Source of the DNA: JADFOI01 sp965218935
Lineage (GTDB): Bacteria > Acidobacteriota > UBA6911 > RPQK01 > JADFOI01
DNA length: 64,000 nt
NCBI GenBank assembly: GCA_965218935.1
Contig: CBDCMH010000005.1
Location: forward strand, 310,001 to 374,000
Reading direction: 5' to 3'
Position 1 is the first letter of the stretch. The number at the start of each line of letters is the position of its first letter. Below, piece by piece: positions 16,213 to 25,339 of this stretch. Made by a program: the position numbers and the translations under genes. The notes beneath the pieces are model-generated. The model worked only from the letters and a program-made list of their open reading frames with translations, searched no databases and had not been told where the DNA came from.

Positions 16213-17265
16213 AAACAGGTTCCGGCTGACCTCGGTTATGGTATGCCCGCCGAGTGGCATCCTCATGAATCCACCTGGCTGGTATGGCCCAAGAATCCTC
16301 TGACCTGGCGGGATCGAGTCCCTGAGGTGCAGGAACTCTACCTGCAGATCGTTACCCTCTTGGCCTCTCAGGAGCGGGTCGACCTGCTGGTGGACGACCT
16401 GGAAACAGCGGATGCCGTTGCTGGCAAACTCCGAGAGAGAAGCACCTCGCTCGAGCAAGTCGCTTTTCATCCTATCCAGACGGTTGATTCCTGGATCCGC
16501 GACTACGGTCCGAATTTTCTCCTGCGTCGAACCCAGGATAAGGTTGAGCTGGCCTTTAACCATTGGAGGTTTAATGCCTGGGGCAACAAGTATGAAGACC
16601 TGAAGAGAGACGCGGTGATCCCCGCAGAGCTTGAACCGATCCTGAAGGTTCCGCGGTTCGCTCCGGAACTTGTTTTGGAGGGAGGCTCTATCGAGGTCAA
16701 TGGAGAGGGCATTTGTCTCACCACTGAAGAGTGCCTGTTGAGTCCAAGTCGCAATCCAGGCAAGTCGAAGTCTGAAATCGAGCAGTTTCTGAGGAACTAT
16801 TTAGGAGTGCAGCAAATTCTCTGGCTCCGGGCAGGGATCGCCGGGGATGACACCGATGGACATGTGGACAATATGGCCCGTTTCGTTAATCCGGGCACCC
16901 TTGTGTGCTCTCTCGAAGAAGATCCCTCTGAAGAGAGCTACGAACCGCTGCAAGAGAATTACCAACGACTCCAGACCGCTCGCGATGGCAAAGGGTCGCC
17001 GCTTGAGGTGATCCCTTTACCTATGCCGGGAAGACTGCAGGCCCGACAGGGAAGGCTTCCCGCCAGCTACACCAATTTCTATATCGCCAACGGACTGGTT
17101 CTCTTCCCGACCTTTGCGCATGCTAACGACACCCGTGCAGCGGACATCCTTCAGAAACTGTTTTCCACCAGGGAGGTCATCGGAATGGATTGTCGAGCAA
17201 CGGTGCGAGGACTGGGCACTCTGCACTGTCTGACCCAACAACAACCCTCGCTATCCCTCTTCTGA
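16198..17265 (+). CDS. aguA: Agmatine deiminase
   Basis: 355 residues. It hydrolyses agmatine to N-carbamoylputrescine plus ammonia, feeding aguB just upstream. Conserved motifs: GMPAEWHPHESTWLVWP near the N-terminus, SWIRDYGP, GDDTDGHVDN and the catalytic cysteine 344 (LHCLTQQQP). The family needs residues before GMPAEW, so the ATG at 16198 is the only sensible start; it lies in a family A terminal repeat, which gives the first residues MERDT. No ribosome site is visible. The 3' end overlaps the convergent coiled-coil gene by 15 nt. Confidence 0.95.
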   Translation: MERDTKQVPADLGYGMPAEWHPHESTWLVWPKNPLTWRDRVPEVQELYLQIVTLLASQERVDLLVDDLETADAVAGKLRERSTSLEQVAFHPIQTVDSWIRDYGPNFLLRRTQDKVELAFNHWRFNAWGNKYEDLKRDAVIPAELEPILKVPRFAPELVLEGGSIEVNGEGICLTTEECLLSPSRNPGKSKSEIEQFLRNYLGVQQILWLRAGIAGDDTDGHVDNMARFVNPGTLVCSLEEDPSEESYEPLQENYQRLQTARDGKGSPLEVIPLPMPGRLQARQGRLPASYTNFYIANGLVLFPTFAHANDTRAADILQKLFSTREVIGMDCRATVRGLGTLHCLTQQQPSLSLF

Positions 17266-17553
17266 TTTACGAATTTTCTCGATTTCCTTTTCCATTCCTC
17301 GATTGAGCCGCTGTTTGTCATCGGTCATTCGCAGCTGGAGCTTTTCCACCTCATCGAAGGCACTGGACTGGAGAGCTTCTTTGATCTTGGATTGCGTGCT
17401 GATCTCCGATTCAGCCACACGGGCCTGGTATTTCCTCCGGATTTCCCCAATAGCTGCCTTCTGCTCTTCCGTCAACTTCTCTACAGCCATATCCTCCCGA
17501 CCCTCCATTTTCTCGAGAGCAATTTCCCAGGCTGATTTCAACTCTTCAGACAT
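17251..17553 (-). CDS. Small coiled-coil protein of unknown function
   Basis: 100 residues from ATG 17553 (MSEELKSAWEIALEKMEG); a start at 17580 is also open. Almost the whole protein is charged helix (EKLTEEQKAAIGEIRRKYQ, EKEIEKIRK), suggesting a coiled coil. It lies 32 nt after ilvB on the same strand and overlaps the end of aguA. I do not recognise a family. Confidence 0.6.
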   Translation of the reverse strand: MSEELKSAWEIALEKMEGREDMAVEKLTEEQKAAIGEIRRKYQARVAESEISTQSKIKEALQSSAFDEVEKLQLRMTDDKQRLNRGMEKEIEKIRKSEEG

Positions 17554-17585
17554 CTTTTCTACACCGCAATAGGAAACCACCCCTG

Positions 17586-19319
17586 CTATTCGTCGTAGAT
17601 GGTGTCGGCGAAAGTATGACCCGTGGGGATCATGGGGAGCACGTGTTCCGTATAAGGCACGACCACATCCAGCACGTAGGGTGTTTTAGCAGCAAGCATT
17701 TCATCGAGAGCATCCGAAACTTCTTCCTTGGTCGTGATGCGACGTCCGGGGATATCGAAGCCCTTGGCGATGGTCACAAAATCAGGATAAATACCCTCAC
17801 GATCACGGGGGTTGCCCATGAAGGTGTGACCCCGATTACTGGAATAGAATCGGTCTTCCCACTGCACCACCATGCCGAGATGCTGATTGTTCAAGATCAA
17901 GGCCTTCACCGGAATGTTCTCCACACAGGCGGTGGCCAGTTCCTGGATGTTCATAACAAAACTGCCATCCCCGTCAATGTCAATGACCTCCCAGTCAGGA
18001 CACCCCAACTTCGCGCCCAAGGCAGCGGGAAAACCAAATCCCATGGCTCCCAGTCCCGCAGAGGTCAGCATCGTACGGGGATGGAGAAATTTAAAGTACT
18101 GCGCTACCCACATTTGGTGCTGTCCAACGCCCGTGGTAATGATGGCTCTCCCTTGAGTCTTTTCAGAGAGAAGCTCCAGCACGTACTGAGGCATGATTTC
18201 CTTCCCGTTATCCTTGTAACAAAAAGGCTTTTCCGACTTAACCTTCTCAAGTTCCTTCACCCATGGTGTGTAGTCACTTGAGCCTAGATCCATCTTGTTC
18301 AACTGTTGCAGGGCATAGCGAACGTCACTGGTGACGGGAATGTGGGCGGCTTTGATCTTGTTGATCTCTGAGGCATCGATGTCCACGTGGACGATGGTTC
18401 CATGTTTAGCAAATTCCGCAACCTTACCCGTGACCCGATCATCGAAACGAACACCCAAGGCCAAGAGCAGATCCGCGTGATTGACCGCGTAGTTGGCGTA
18501 AACCGCTCCATGCATTCCCAGCATGTCGAAACAGAGCGGATGATTGGAGGGAAAAGCTCCAAGACCCAAAACCGTCATCACAATGGGGATCCTAGTTTTT
18601 TCCACGAACTCGAGGAGTTCCTCTGAAGCGTTAGCACAGATGGCACCGTTTCCTGCGTAGATGATAGGTTTTTGAGCGACCCGAATGGCTTCCGCAATCT
18701 GCTCCAGTTCTCTCTTCCGTGCTTCGATGTGCGGACGATAACTCCTCATATGGATCTCAGTAGGCCACTCCGGAATGGCTGTGGCCTGCTGTACATCTTT
18801 CGGGATATCAATCAACACCGGTCCCGGACGACCCGTTGAAGCGATATAAAAGGCCTCTTTGATGATCTGAGGCAGATCCTCGATCCGCTGAACCAGATAG
18901 TTGTGTTTGGTAATGGGACGGCTGACCCCAACAACATCCGTCTCTTGAAAGGCATCCTTACCGATCATAGCCTGAGGAACCTGACCTGTGATGGCCACAA
19001 TAGGGACAGAATCCATCTTGGCATCGGCCAGCCCGGTGACCAGGTTGGTGGCACCTGGGCCCGAGGTGGCCAGTGCCACACCGACTTTACCTGTGGCCTT
19101 TGCATAACCCTCAGCAGCAAAAGCAGCCCCCTGTTCGTGGCGGGGGAGAATGACTCGCAGCTTGTGATCCGGATCCACTCGCGTCAGGGCCTGATGGATT
19201 TCCATGGAGGCTCCCCCAGGGTAACCGAAAATCACCTCGACACCCTCTCGGACGAGAGCTTCCACCGTCATTTCCGATCCCTTGAGGACTTCGCTACCGG
19301 TTTCAATCTTCGTTGTCAT
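17586..19319 (-). CDS. ilvB: Acetolactate synthase large subunit
   Basis: 577 residues from ATG 19319 (GGAG 4 nt upstream; an ATG at 19331 is the alternative). It has the three-domain thiamine-diphosphate enzyme layout: N-terminal Pyr domain (VEVIFGYPGG and the catalytic glutamate in LPRHEQGAAF), FAD-binding middle domain, and C-terminal PP domain with GDGSFVMNIQE...NN. It condenses pyruvate (or pyruvate plus 2-oxobutyrate) for branched-chain amino acids. The regulatory subunit gene ilvN, usually next door, is absent from this window. Confidence 0.95.
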   Translation of the reverse strand: MTTKIETGSEVLKGSEMTVEALVREGVEVIFGYPGGASMEIHQALTRVDPDHKLRVILPRHEQGAAFAAEGYAKATGKVGVALATSGPGATNLVTGLADAKMDSVPIVAITGQVPQAMIGKDAFQETDVVGVSRPITKHNYLVQRIEDLPQIIKEAFYIASTGRPGPVLIDIPKDVQQATAIPEWPTEIHMRSYRPHIEARKRELEQIAEAIRVAQKPIIYAGNGAICANASEELLEFVEKTRIPIVMTVLGLGAFPSNHPLCFDMLGMHGAVYANYAVNHADLLLALGVRFDDRVTGKVAEFAKHGTIVHVDIDASEINKIKAAHIPVTSDVRYALQQLNKMDLGSSDYTPWVKELEKVKSEKPFCYKDNGKEIMPQYVLELLSEKTQGRAIITTGVGQHQMWVAQYFKFLHPRTMLTSAGLGAMGFGFPAALGAKLGCPDWEVIDIDGDGSFVMNIQELATACVENIPVKALILNNQHLGMVVQWEDRFYSSNRGHTFMGNPRDREGIYPDFVTIAKGFDIPGRRITTKEEVSDALDEMLAAKTPYVLDVVVPYTEHVLPMIPTGHTFADTIYDE

Positions 19320-19463
19320 AGCACTCCACATTCCTCAAATCGAATGATCCAGCAGATTAATTCTAGCCTCGAAGGCGAGGAAATTCAAGAAAAGCCAGAA
19401 GCCAGAAGGCCACTGACAACTGACTCGTAACTCCTGTCTCCTCTCTTGTGCTACTCTTCAATC

Positions 19464-20450
19464 ATGATCAGTCCGACACCCGCCCCCTCCTCTATTGCAC
19501 TCCAACGGGACGTATCACTGGCTGATCTGAGCACCTTGAAAGTGGGGGGAACCGCCCCCTGGTTCGTACAGGTGCACGACCTGGAGCAGTTCCAGCAGAC
19601 TCGCATCTGGGCGGAGAAACAGAAGCTCCCCATCTTGTATCTCGGTGAGGGGAGCAATGTACTCTTCTCCGATGAGGGTTTTCCCGGCCTGGTCCTGCAG
19701 AATTGCATCACAGGAATAGAGCAATATGGAGAGGAAGCGGAGATCGGAGGTGGCCAGAATCTGATCGAGGCCATTCGTCGGCTCAATCGTCTGAAGCTCT
19801 CGGGCATGGAACGCTTATATGGAATTCCCGGAACAGTGGCGGGCGCTTTGGTGGGAAATGCCGGTGCCTACGGCCAGCAGATCGGCGATTCAACAGTGGA
19901 AGTGAGCGTCTGGGCAAAAAATCAGGTGCAAGTGCTCCCGGCTCGTGATCTGGACCTTCGCTACCGCTGCAGTCTGTTTCAAAGGCAGCGAGACTGGTTT
20001 ATCCTGAACTGCAGATTGCGCCTGCAAAAGAGCATCGAGCCCCTTCAGGGTATTTCTGATGAGATTCTGACCAAGCGCCTGGTGAAGTATCCTCAGGGAT
20101 TGAAATGCCCGGGAAGTTTTTTTAAAAACATCAACTTGGATGAGATCCCCAAGACGGCATCGGAGAGAATCCCCGAGGATTTCATCATGTTTGGCAAGAT
20201 ACCGGCAGGCAAGCTACTGGAAGCCGTAGGAGCCAATGGAGTTCGCCGTGGAGATGCCCAGTTCGCAGACTATCACGGGAATCTCATGGTCAATCTGGGC
20301 CAGGCAACCAGCCAGGACATTCTCTCTCTGGCCGACGAGTATGCCGGGCGGGTGTGGGAGCGTTTTCGGATTCGTCTCGAACCGGAGATCCTCATCGTTG
20401 ATGACGGAAACTGGACGAATCTGCACACGTTAAGGAGTGGAGATGAGTAA
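19464..20450 (+). CDS. murB: UDP-N-acetylenolpyruvoylglucosamine reductase
   Basis: 328 residues from ATG 19464 (TACTCT box 6 nt upstream, no ribosome site). The FAD-binding motif LGEGSNVLFSDEGF and IPGTVAGALVGNAGAYG are canonical, and CPGSFFKN carries the catalytic serine. The conserved YRxS position reads RYRCSLF, with cysteine. MurB reduces the enolpyruvyl product of MurA, whose gene overlaps it by 8 nt, so the two successive peptidoglycan steps are translationally coupled. Confidence 0.93.
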   Translation: MISPTPAPSSIALQRDVSLADLSTLKVGGTAPWFVQVHDLEQFQQTRIWAEKQKLPILYLGEGSNVLFSDEGFPGLVLQNCITGIEQYGEEAEIGGGQNLIEAIRRLNRLKLSGMERLYGIPGTVAGALVGNAGAYGQQIGDSTVEVSVWAKNQVQVLPARDLDLRYRCSLFQRQRDWFILNCRLRLQKSIEPLQGISDEILTKRLVKYPQGLKCPGSFFKNINLDEIPKTASERIPEDFIMFGKIPAGKLLEAVGANGVRRGDAQFADYHGNLMVNLGQATSQDILSLADEYAGRVWERFRIRLEPEILIVDDGNWTNLHTLRSGDE

Positions 20451-21705
20451 AAGGTTCGTGATCTCCGGACGCCAGCAACTTTCGGGGGCCTATCCTGTCC
20501 AGGGAAGCAAGAACGCCGCTCTTCCCCTCATTTCGGCGGCTCTACTCTCCAAATCCATCATTCATTTGCAGAACGTCCCCCGAATTGCGGATGTGGTTGC
20601 CCTACTGGAACTGGTCGAGTCCCAAAACGTGAAAATCCAGTGGGAAGATGGCACCCTGTCTCTGGACTCGAGAAATTTTCGAGGAGGAGAGCTACCACCT
20701 CTCCTGGTTGAAAAACTGCGTGGGGCCATCCTACTGCTGGGATCCATGGTGCCCCTGCTGGGCTCCGTCTCCTGTCCGATGCCGGGAGGCTGCCACATTG
20801 GCAGGCGTTCCTTCGATACCCACTGGGAAGTGTTCCGGGCAGCCGGATTCTCCGTAGCCGAGCGTTCCCGTCGAATCGAGTTGGAGAAAACTCAGACCGT
20901 TGCAATGCCCCGTGTGTATCTTACCGAAAGCTCGGTAACGGCAACTGAGAACGCGCTGATACTCTTTTCTGCGCTGGGCCAGGGGATTATTGAGAATCCG
21001 GCACGGGAGCCTCATGTCCTGATTCTGGTGGAATTTCTGCGTCAACTGGGCTGTGAAATCGAATTGTACCCCCTTTGGTATCGCATCAGGCGTGGAATCT
21101 CTACCCAGGCAAAAGAGTTGGTCTTTCAGGTACCCGCCGACTACATGGATGCCGGGACCATCGCCATCGCCGCCGCGGTTACCGGCGGAGAGGTTCAGCT
21201 GCAGGGAATCTCCAGGGCAGAACTCCGGCCCATCCTGAATGTCTTTGAACAGTTCGGTCTTCAATTTGAGGAGATGGAAAGCCAGGTGTTGAAGGTGAGG
21301 GGAGTCGATCTGACCAACCCTTCCCGGGTTACCGCAGGTCTTTGGCCCTCCTTTCCCACAGACCTGGTGAGTCTAGCCATCGTTTTGGCCACTCAGAGCA
21401 AGGGGCTTTGCCTGATCCATGACTGGATGTACGAAGCCCGGATGTTTTTCATCGATAAACTGGTCCGAATGGGAGCCAACATCACCATGTGTGATCCTCA
21501 TCGGGTGATGGCTGAAGGACCCTCCCTGTTAAGAGGGACCCAGTTGGAATCCCCCGACATTCGAGCAGGCATGGCTCTGGTTGTGGCGGGTCTTTGTGCC
21601 GATGGCGTCACCGCCATCGAACATGTTGAAGTGATTCAGCGAGGATATGAAAGGGTGGCAGAGCGACTGAGCTCCATCGGCGCTCAGATTTCAGAGGAGG
21701 AGTGA
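20443..21705 (+). CDS. murA: UDP-N-acetylglucosamine 1-carboxyvinyltransferase
   Basis: 420 residues from ATG 20443 (AAGGAG 5 nt upstream). EPSP-synthase fold with K23-N24 (SKNAALP), active-site cysteine 117 in GGCHIGRRSFD, and IRAGMALVVAGL plus RGYERV near the C-terminus. The presence of Cys rather than Asp predicts fosfomycin sensitivity. The DRIETG-type motif reads DYMDAGT, so it is a divergent MurA. It adds enolpyruvate to UDP-GlcNAc, the first committed step of peptidoglycan synthesis, before MurB acts. Confidence 0.9.
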   Translation: MSKRFVISGRQQLSGAYPVQGSKNAALPLISAALLSKSIIHLQNVPRIADVVALLELVESQNVKIQWEDGTLSLDSRNFRGGELPPLLVEKLRGAILLLGSMVPLLGSVSCPMPGGCHIGRRSFDTHWEVFRAAGFSVAERSRRIELEKTQTVAMPRVYLTESSVTATENALILFSALGQGIIENPAREPHVLILVEFLRQLGCEIELYPLWYRIRRGISTQAKELVFQVPADYMDAGTIAIAAAVTGGEVQLQGISRAELRPILNVFEQFGLQFEEMESQVLKVRGVDLTNPSRVTAGLWPSFPTDLVSLAIVLATQSKGLCLIHDWMYEARMFFIDKLVRMGANITMCDPHRVMAEGPSLLRGTQLESPDIRAGMALVVAGLCADGVTAIEHVEVIQRGYERVAERLSSIGAQISEEE

Positions 21706-23267
21706 GGAAACACCACCACTCTGCGAAGAGACGCCTTCCCCTTACTTTGAGAATAAAGCCCATGCTCATGGACGAGTTCGTGCTGTAAGCGTCGAATGTA
21801 AGAATTCTGAGGAGACAGCTCGGCGGGTTCAACATTGCGTTGAACTCTGATCACAGCATCCTCCGCCTCCTGGATGGCGAAACCAAAATCAGGAGCAAAA
21901 TCGTCCTCAGGGTGCAGGACATCGCGAAAATAACTTCTCAAGAAATTCTTAATCTGGGTTAGCGTGTTACTTTTAATGACAAAGAATTCCACACCCTCAT
22001 TGAGCGCCTCCTGCAATTTTTTGGGCTGACGCTTCTTTTGGGCTTGGAGGCTAAGAATAACGTCCGCATGGATTGGTTGATCTCCTACCCGTGCCGGTAC
22101 TCCCAATTCCTTGATCGCCTTTTCCAAGCGAGTCCGGCTGACGGCTAAGGGGTAAATCCGTACCATCTCCGCTTTGCTTCGAAAATCCGTCTGCCCTGAC
22201 GGCGCCTTCGATTCCTGCGTCCCGCCTTGGGGAACTTCTTTAATCTGGACACTCCCACTGGCACCGCGAACGCGGATCTCAGGGTGAAATCGGGCTCCCG
22301 CCAGGAATCGGTCCACTACGGTCGCGCTGTCATGGTAGATCACCAGACGATCCCGATGTTGAATTTCGACCAGATTATCGAAGGTGGGTGGAGCCTTCCG
22401 TTCCAACACCGTTTTTTGCGTTCCTCTTCTCCGAGCTTCTTCATCAGAGAGAGTCACGGCCTGAATCCCTCCCAGGAGATCGGAAAGAGTTGGATTCATG
22501 ATGAGATTGTGGAGTGTGATCCCATGGGCGGTGGCAATCAGCTGCACTCCCCGCTCGGCAATGGTCCTTGCTGCCAGAGCTTCCTCGAGAGTTCCAATTT
22601 CATCAATGAGGATCACTTCGGGCATATGATTCTCCACGGCCTCGATCATCACCCGATGCTGCAGTTCCGGGGACAGGACCTGCATGCGGCGCGCCTTGCC
22701 GATACCAGGATGAGGAACGTCGCCATCACCCGCAATCTCGTTGGAGGTATCGACAATAACCACTCGTTTACCCAGTTCATCTGCCAAAACACGCGCCGCT
22801 TCTCGAAGAAGCGTCGTCTTTCCAACACCAGGCGGACCCAAAAGCAGCAGGCTTTCTCCGGTTTCGATGACGTCTCGTATGATGTCTACCGTCCCGGTGA
22901 CCGCCCGGCCCACCCGACAGGTGAGTCCGATGATCTCCTGGCGTCGATTGCGGATGGCGCTGATCCGATGCAAGGTGCGCTCAATTCCAGCGCGATTATC
23001 CGCGGTAAAGGCTCCAACCCGGCTGGTGACGTAGTCCAGGTCCTGGCGAGTCACCTCCAGATCATCCAGGTAGACGACACGATCGAAAAAGCGAGCCTCA
23101 GGCTGTCGGCCTAAATCCTCTACAACTTCTACCAGGTCCTGAAGATCAAGCTCCTTTTCAAGGGTCTCCCGAAGGTGAGAAGGCAATACTTCCAAAAGCA
23201 ACGGCAGGTCATCGATAACCTCCTGAGCTGCCTTGTCAACAGGTTTTTTCTTGACTCTTGCTTCCAT
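21684..23267 (-). CDS. R3H-domain AAA ATPase (SpoIIIAA/Ycf45-like)
   Basis: 527 residues. The N-terminal ATPase has Walker A GPPGVGKTT (144-152) and Walker B EVILIDEIG (217-224) and resembles the sporulation ATPase SpoIIIAA and plastid/cyanobacterial Ycf45. The C-terminal ~70 residues form an R3H single-strand nucleic-acid-binding domain (RRLQHELVHEHG), preceded by a predicted nucleic-acid-binding region. The exact role is not established. It converges on murA with a 22-nt overlap. Confidence 0.85.
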   Translation of the reverse strand: MEARVKKKPVDKAAQEVIDDLPLLLEVLPSHLRETLEKELDLQDLVEVVEDLGRQPEARFFDRVVYLDDLEVTRQDLDYVTSRVGAFTADNRAGIERTLHRISAIRNRRQEIIGLTCRVGRAVTGTVDIIRDVIETGESLLLLGPPGVGKTTLLREAARVLADELGKRVVIVDTSNEIAGDGDVPHPGIGKARRMQVLSPELQHRVMIEAVENHMPEVILIDEIGTLEEALAARTIAERGVQLIATAHGITLHNLIMNPTLSDLLGGIQAVTLSDEEARRRGTQKTVLERKAPPTFDNLVEIQHRDRLVIYHDSATVVDRFLAGARFHPEIRVRGASGSVQIKEVPQGGTQESKAPSGQTDFRSKAEMVRIYPLAVSRTRLEKAIKELGVPARVGDQPIHADVILSLQAQKKRQPKKLQEALNEGVEFFVIKSNTLTQIKNFLRSYFRDVLHPEDDFAPDFGFAIQEAEDAVIRVQRNVEPAELSPQNSYIRRLQHELVHEHGLYSQSKGKASLRRVVVFPHSSSEI

Positions 23268-23358
23268 CCTTTCTCTATATCATACGATTTTTTCCCATTT
23301 CGTTACAGGGGAGATAGGCAGAAACACTCAGGCTGCAGGTTAAAGAGGGACGACAGAA

Positions 23359-23394
23359 CCGTGGGCTTCGGGTGCACCCGTTTAGCCCACGGGC
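23359..23394. repeat. Family C palindrome, imperfect copy
   Basis: GGGTGCACCCGTTTAGCCCA followed by CGGGCC is the right arm of the palindrome at 25224-25265 with two changes; the left arm (CCGTGGGCTTCGGGTG) has lost three bases. It lies in the 262-bp spacer between two divergent genes. Confidence 0.6.
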
Positions 23395-23529
23395 CCAGCG
23401 AGAAGAGACTCCTCTGCTCGCACCCTGCGGAGCCCCGAGGGGCGGCACATTTCCCTCCTAGCTGGTTTTCAAACACCTCGCACACCATTTCTTGACGAAA
23501 CGCTATAAATCATCCTAGAGTCTTTGTTG

Positions 23530-24417
23530 ATGCGAAAGACTGTCTTCATCCTTATCCCCTTCTGTCTGATGCCTCTCTCCGCCCAGTCCGCGACAGAGGA
23601 GAAAGTCCTCGAGAGTGTCGGGCGAATTATCGAGAGTGAGGGTACCCTCGTCTTTTCTCAACTCTACAATGATGACCGGTTCAGTTCCGAGGAAAAGGCT
23701 TTTCTGGGACGCTTGTATGAAATTTTCTTCCAGATTCCCCCTTTTCTGAAATCGGAGTACGAGAGTATGGGGGAGATCCCCACTCAGAGCCACATCGCTT
23801 CCGGTTTTGGTATCACTCCCCAAACCGTGGATCTGCTGCTGACGATAATGGAGTCCGATTTTCGAATGCCTATCTTGTTCGAAAGAGGTTCTCTCAGTCG
23901 GGAAATTGAATCCCTCCAGCTGGGCAATATTGAGGCATTCATTCAAAGTCGCGGTAGCAAGGTTCAGGTCACCCGGTGGGAGGGACAAACCCTTCCCGGA
24001 TTTGAGCTGACCAGTTTTCAAGATGAGAAGATGACCCGTTCCGATCTGGCGGAAAAAAGTGTGCTGATTTACTTCTGGTTTACGGGCTGTCCGCCCTGTA
24101 TCCGGATTGCCCCCATTCTGGCTGACTTGGATCACCGGTATTCCGCCTCTAACTTCCAGGTCATCGGCTTCAACGCCGACCAGGTCCTTGGGATCATCGC
24201 TACCGACCAGCAACGAGAGGCCTATCTTCAGAAGAGCAATCTGCATTTTGCAAACGTCCACCTCGATCAGGCTACCTGGGAAACGTTTGGAAACGTAAAC
24301 GTGTTTCCCACGCTATTCTTCGTTGCTTCCGACGGCACTATTTTCCGTTACATGATCAATTATCAAAATAGAGAGGTCTTGGAGAGCATCATCCAAGCAC
24401 TGACTCAAGCGGGGTGA
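23530..24417 (+). CDS. Secreted thioredoxin-like (TlpA-type) protein
   Basis: 295 residues from ATG 23530. A signal peptide (MRKTVFILIPFCLMPLSAQS) is followed by ~120 residues of helical, unassigned sequence and a TlpA/AhpC-type thioredoxin domain with CPPC at 187-190 (WFTGCPPC) and the cis-proline region FPTLFFV. It probably acts as a periplasmic thiol-disulfide reductase. It converges on pcm with a 35-nt gap. Confidence 0.85.
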   Translation: MRKTVFILIPFCLMPLSAQSATEEKVLESVGRIIESEGTLVFSQLYNDDRFSSEEKAFLGRLYEIFFQIPPFLKSEYESMGEIPTQSHIASGFGITPQTVDLLLTIMESDFRMPILFERGSLSREIESLQLGNIEAFIQSRGSKVQVTRWEGQTLPGFELTSFQDEKMTRSDLAEKSVLIYFWFTGCPPCIRIAPILADLDHRYSASNFQVIGFNADQVLGIIATDQQREAYLQKSNLHFANVHLDQATWETFGNVNVFPTLFFVASDGTIFRYMINYQNREVLESIIQALTQAG

Positions 24418-24452
24418 CTCCAGACCATGCAACTGTGAAGCGTGACGAGACA

Positions 24453-25184
24453 CTAACGAAGCCGCTGGACCTCTCCGGTCATGGGGACGAAGCGAACATC
24501 CGTGATATCGGCTCTTTTGACTTCTCCCTTCACCTTGGTCACCAAGGTCAGAGTTTGAATGGTTCCTTCCGCTCCCAGGGGCACCACCAGTCTTCCTCCT
24601 TCAGCCAATTGGTCGATGAGGGGTTGAGGAATCTCCTCCGGAGCGGCGGTGATCAAGATGATGTCAAAGGGCGCCCTCTCGGGCCAACCCTGGTAACCAT
24701 CACCCTGACGAACCTCCACGTTGTCATAACCCGACTCGGAAAGCGCCTTTTCGGCTCCTTCCGCCAGAACAGGGATGATTTCGATCGTGAAAACTTCCTG
24801 AACCAGTTCACCCAGAACCGCCGCCTGGTATCCAGAACCCGTTCCCACCTCCAGAGCCCGATCCCCGGGCTTGGGATCCACCGTCTGAGTCATCAGCCCG
24901 ACAATATAGGGCTGAGAAATGGTCTGATCCTCACCAATGGGTACAGGACTGTCGATGTAGGCATATTGACGCATTGATTCAGGCATGAACAGATGTCTGG
25001 GAACCTTTCTCATGGCCTCCAGGACAAGTTCATTTTGAATATCCCGGCTTTTCAGCTGAGTCTCCACCATCTGTTCACGCTGCTGGTGGAACTCCTCTTG
25101 GGTCACCGGGTTCCCGCTGACGGGAGGAGAGCTACAGGAGAAAAAAAGGAGAGAACAGAGAAGCAAGGGAGCAAAACGGAGCAT
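24453..25184 (-). CDS. pcm: Protein-L-isoaspartate O-methyltransferase with lipoprotein signal
   Basis: 243 residues. PCMT motifs are clear: SQPYIVGLMTQ, ALEVGTGSGYQAAVL, ITAAPEEIPQPLIDQL and GGRLVVPLG. The enzyme methylates isoaspartyl residues using SAM so that they can re-form aspartate. The N-terminus is a type II signal peptide with the lipobox LFFSC (cysteine 17), so this copy should be an exported lipoprotein, where SAM is not normally available. That is unusual but recurs in some bacteria. Confidence 0.9.
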   Translation of the reverse strand: MLRFAPLLLCSLLFFSCSSPPVSGNPVTQEEFHQQREQMVETQLKSRDIQNELVLEAMRKVPRHLFMPESMRQYAYIDSPVPIGEDQTISQPYIVGLMTQTVDPKPGDRALEVGTGSGYQAAVLGELVQEVFTIEIIPVLAEGAEKALSESGYDNVEVRQGDGYQGWPERAPFDIILITAAPEEIPQPLIDQLAEGGRLVVPLGAEGTIQTLTLVTKVKGEVKRADITDVRFVPMTGEVQRLR

Positions 25185-25223
25185 GAATTGAGTCTATGCC
25201 TTTAAGTCAAAACTTTCCAGACT

Positions 25224-25265
25224 GGCCCGCAGGCTAAACGGGTGCACCCGTTTAGCCTGCGGGCC
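25224..25265. repeat. Perfect 42-bp palindrome (family C)
   Basis: The arm GGCCCGCAGGCTAAACGGGT continues to a central GTGCAC-type dyad and is followed by its exact reverse complement, with no loop and no mismatch. It lies between the divergent pcm and TPR genes. A related imperfect copy lies at 23359 and a decayed one at 14746. Confidence 0.9.
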
Positions 25266-25339
25266 CGACAGCGATACCGGTTATCCCTGGGTCATCCAGC
25301 CTAGAACCAGCACGGCAACTCCGTTAGAATAGAAGGATC

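Noticed and set aside
22227..23114. 295-codon open frame on the plus strand
   Set aside because: Antisense to the R3H ATPase, whose motifs and codon pattern are clear.
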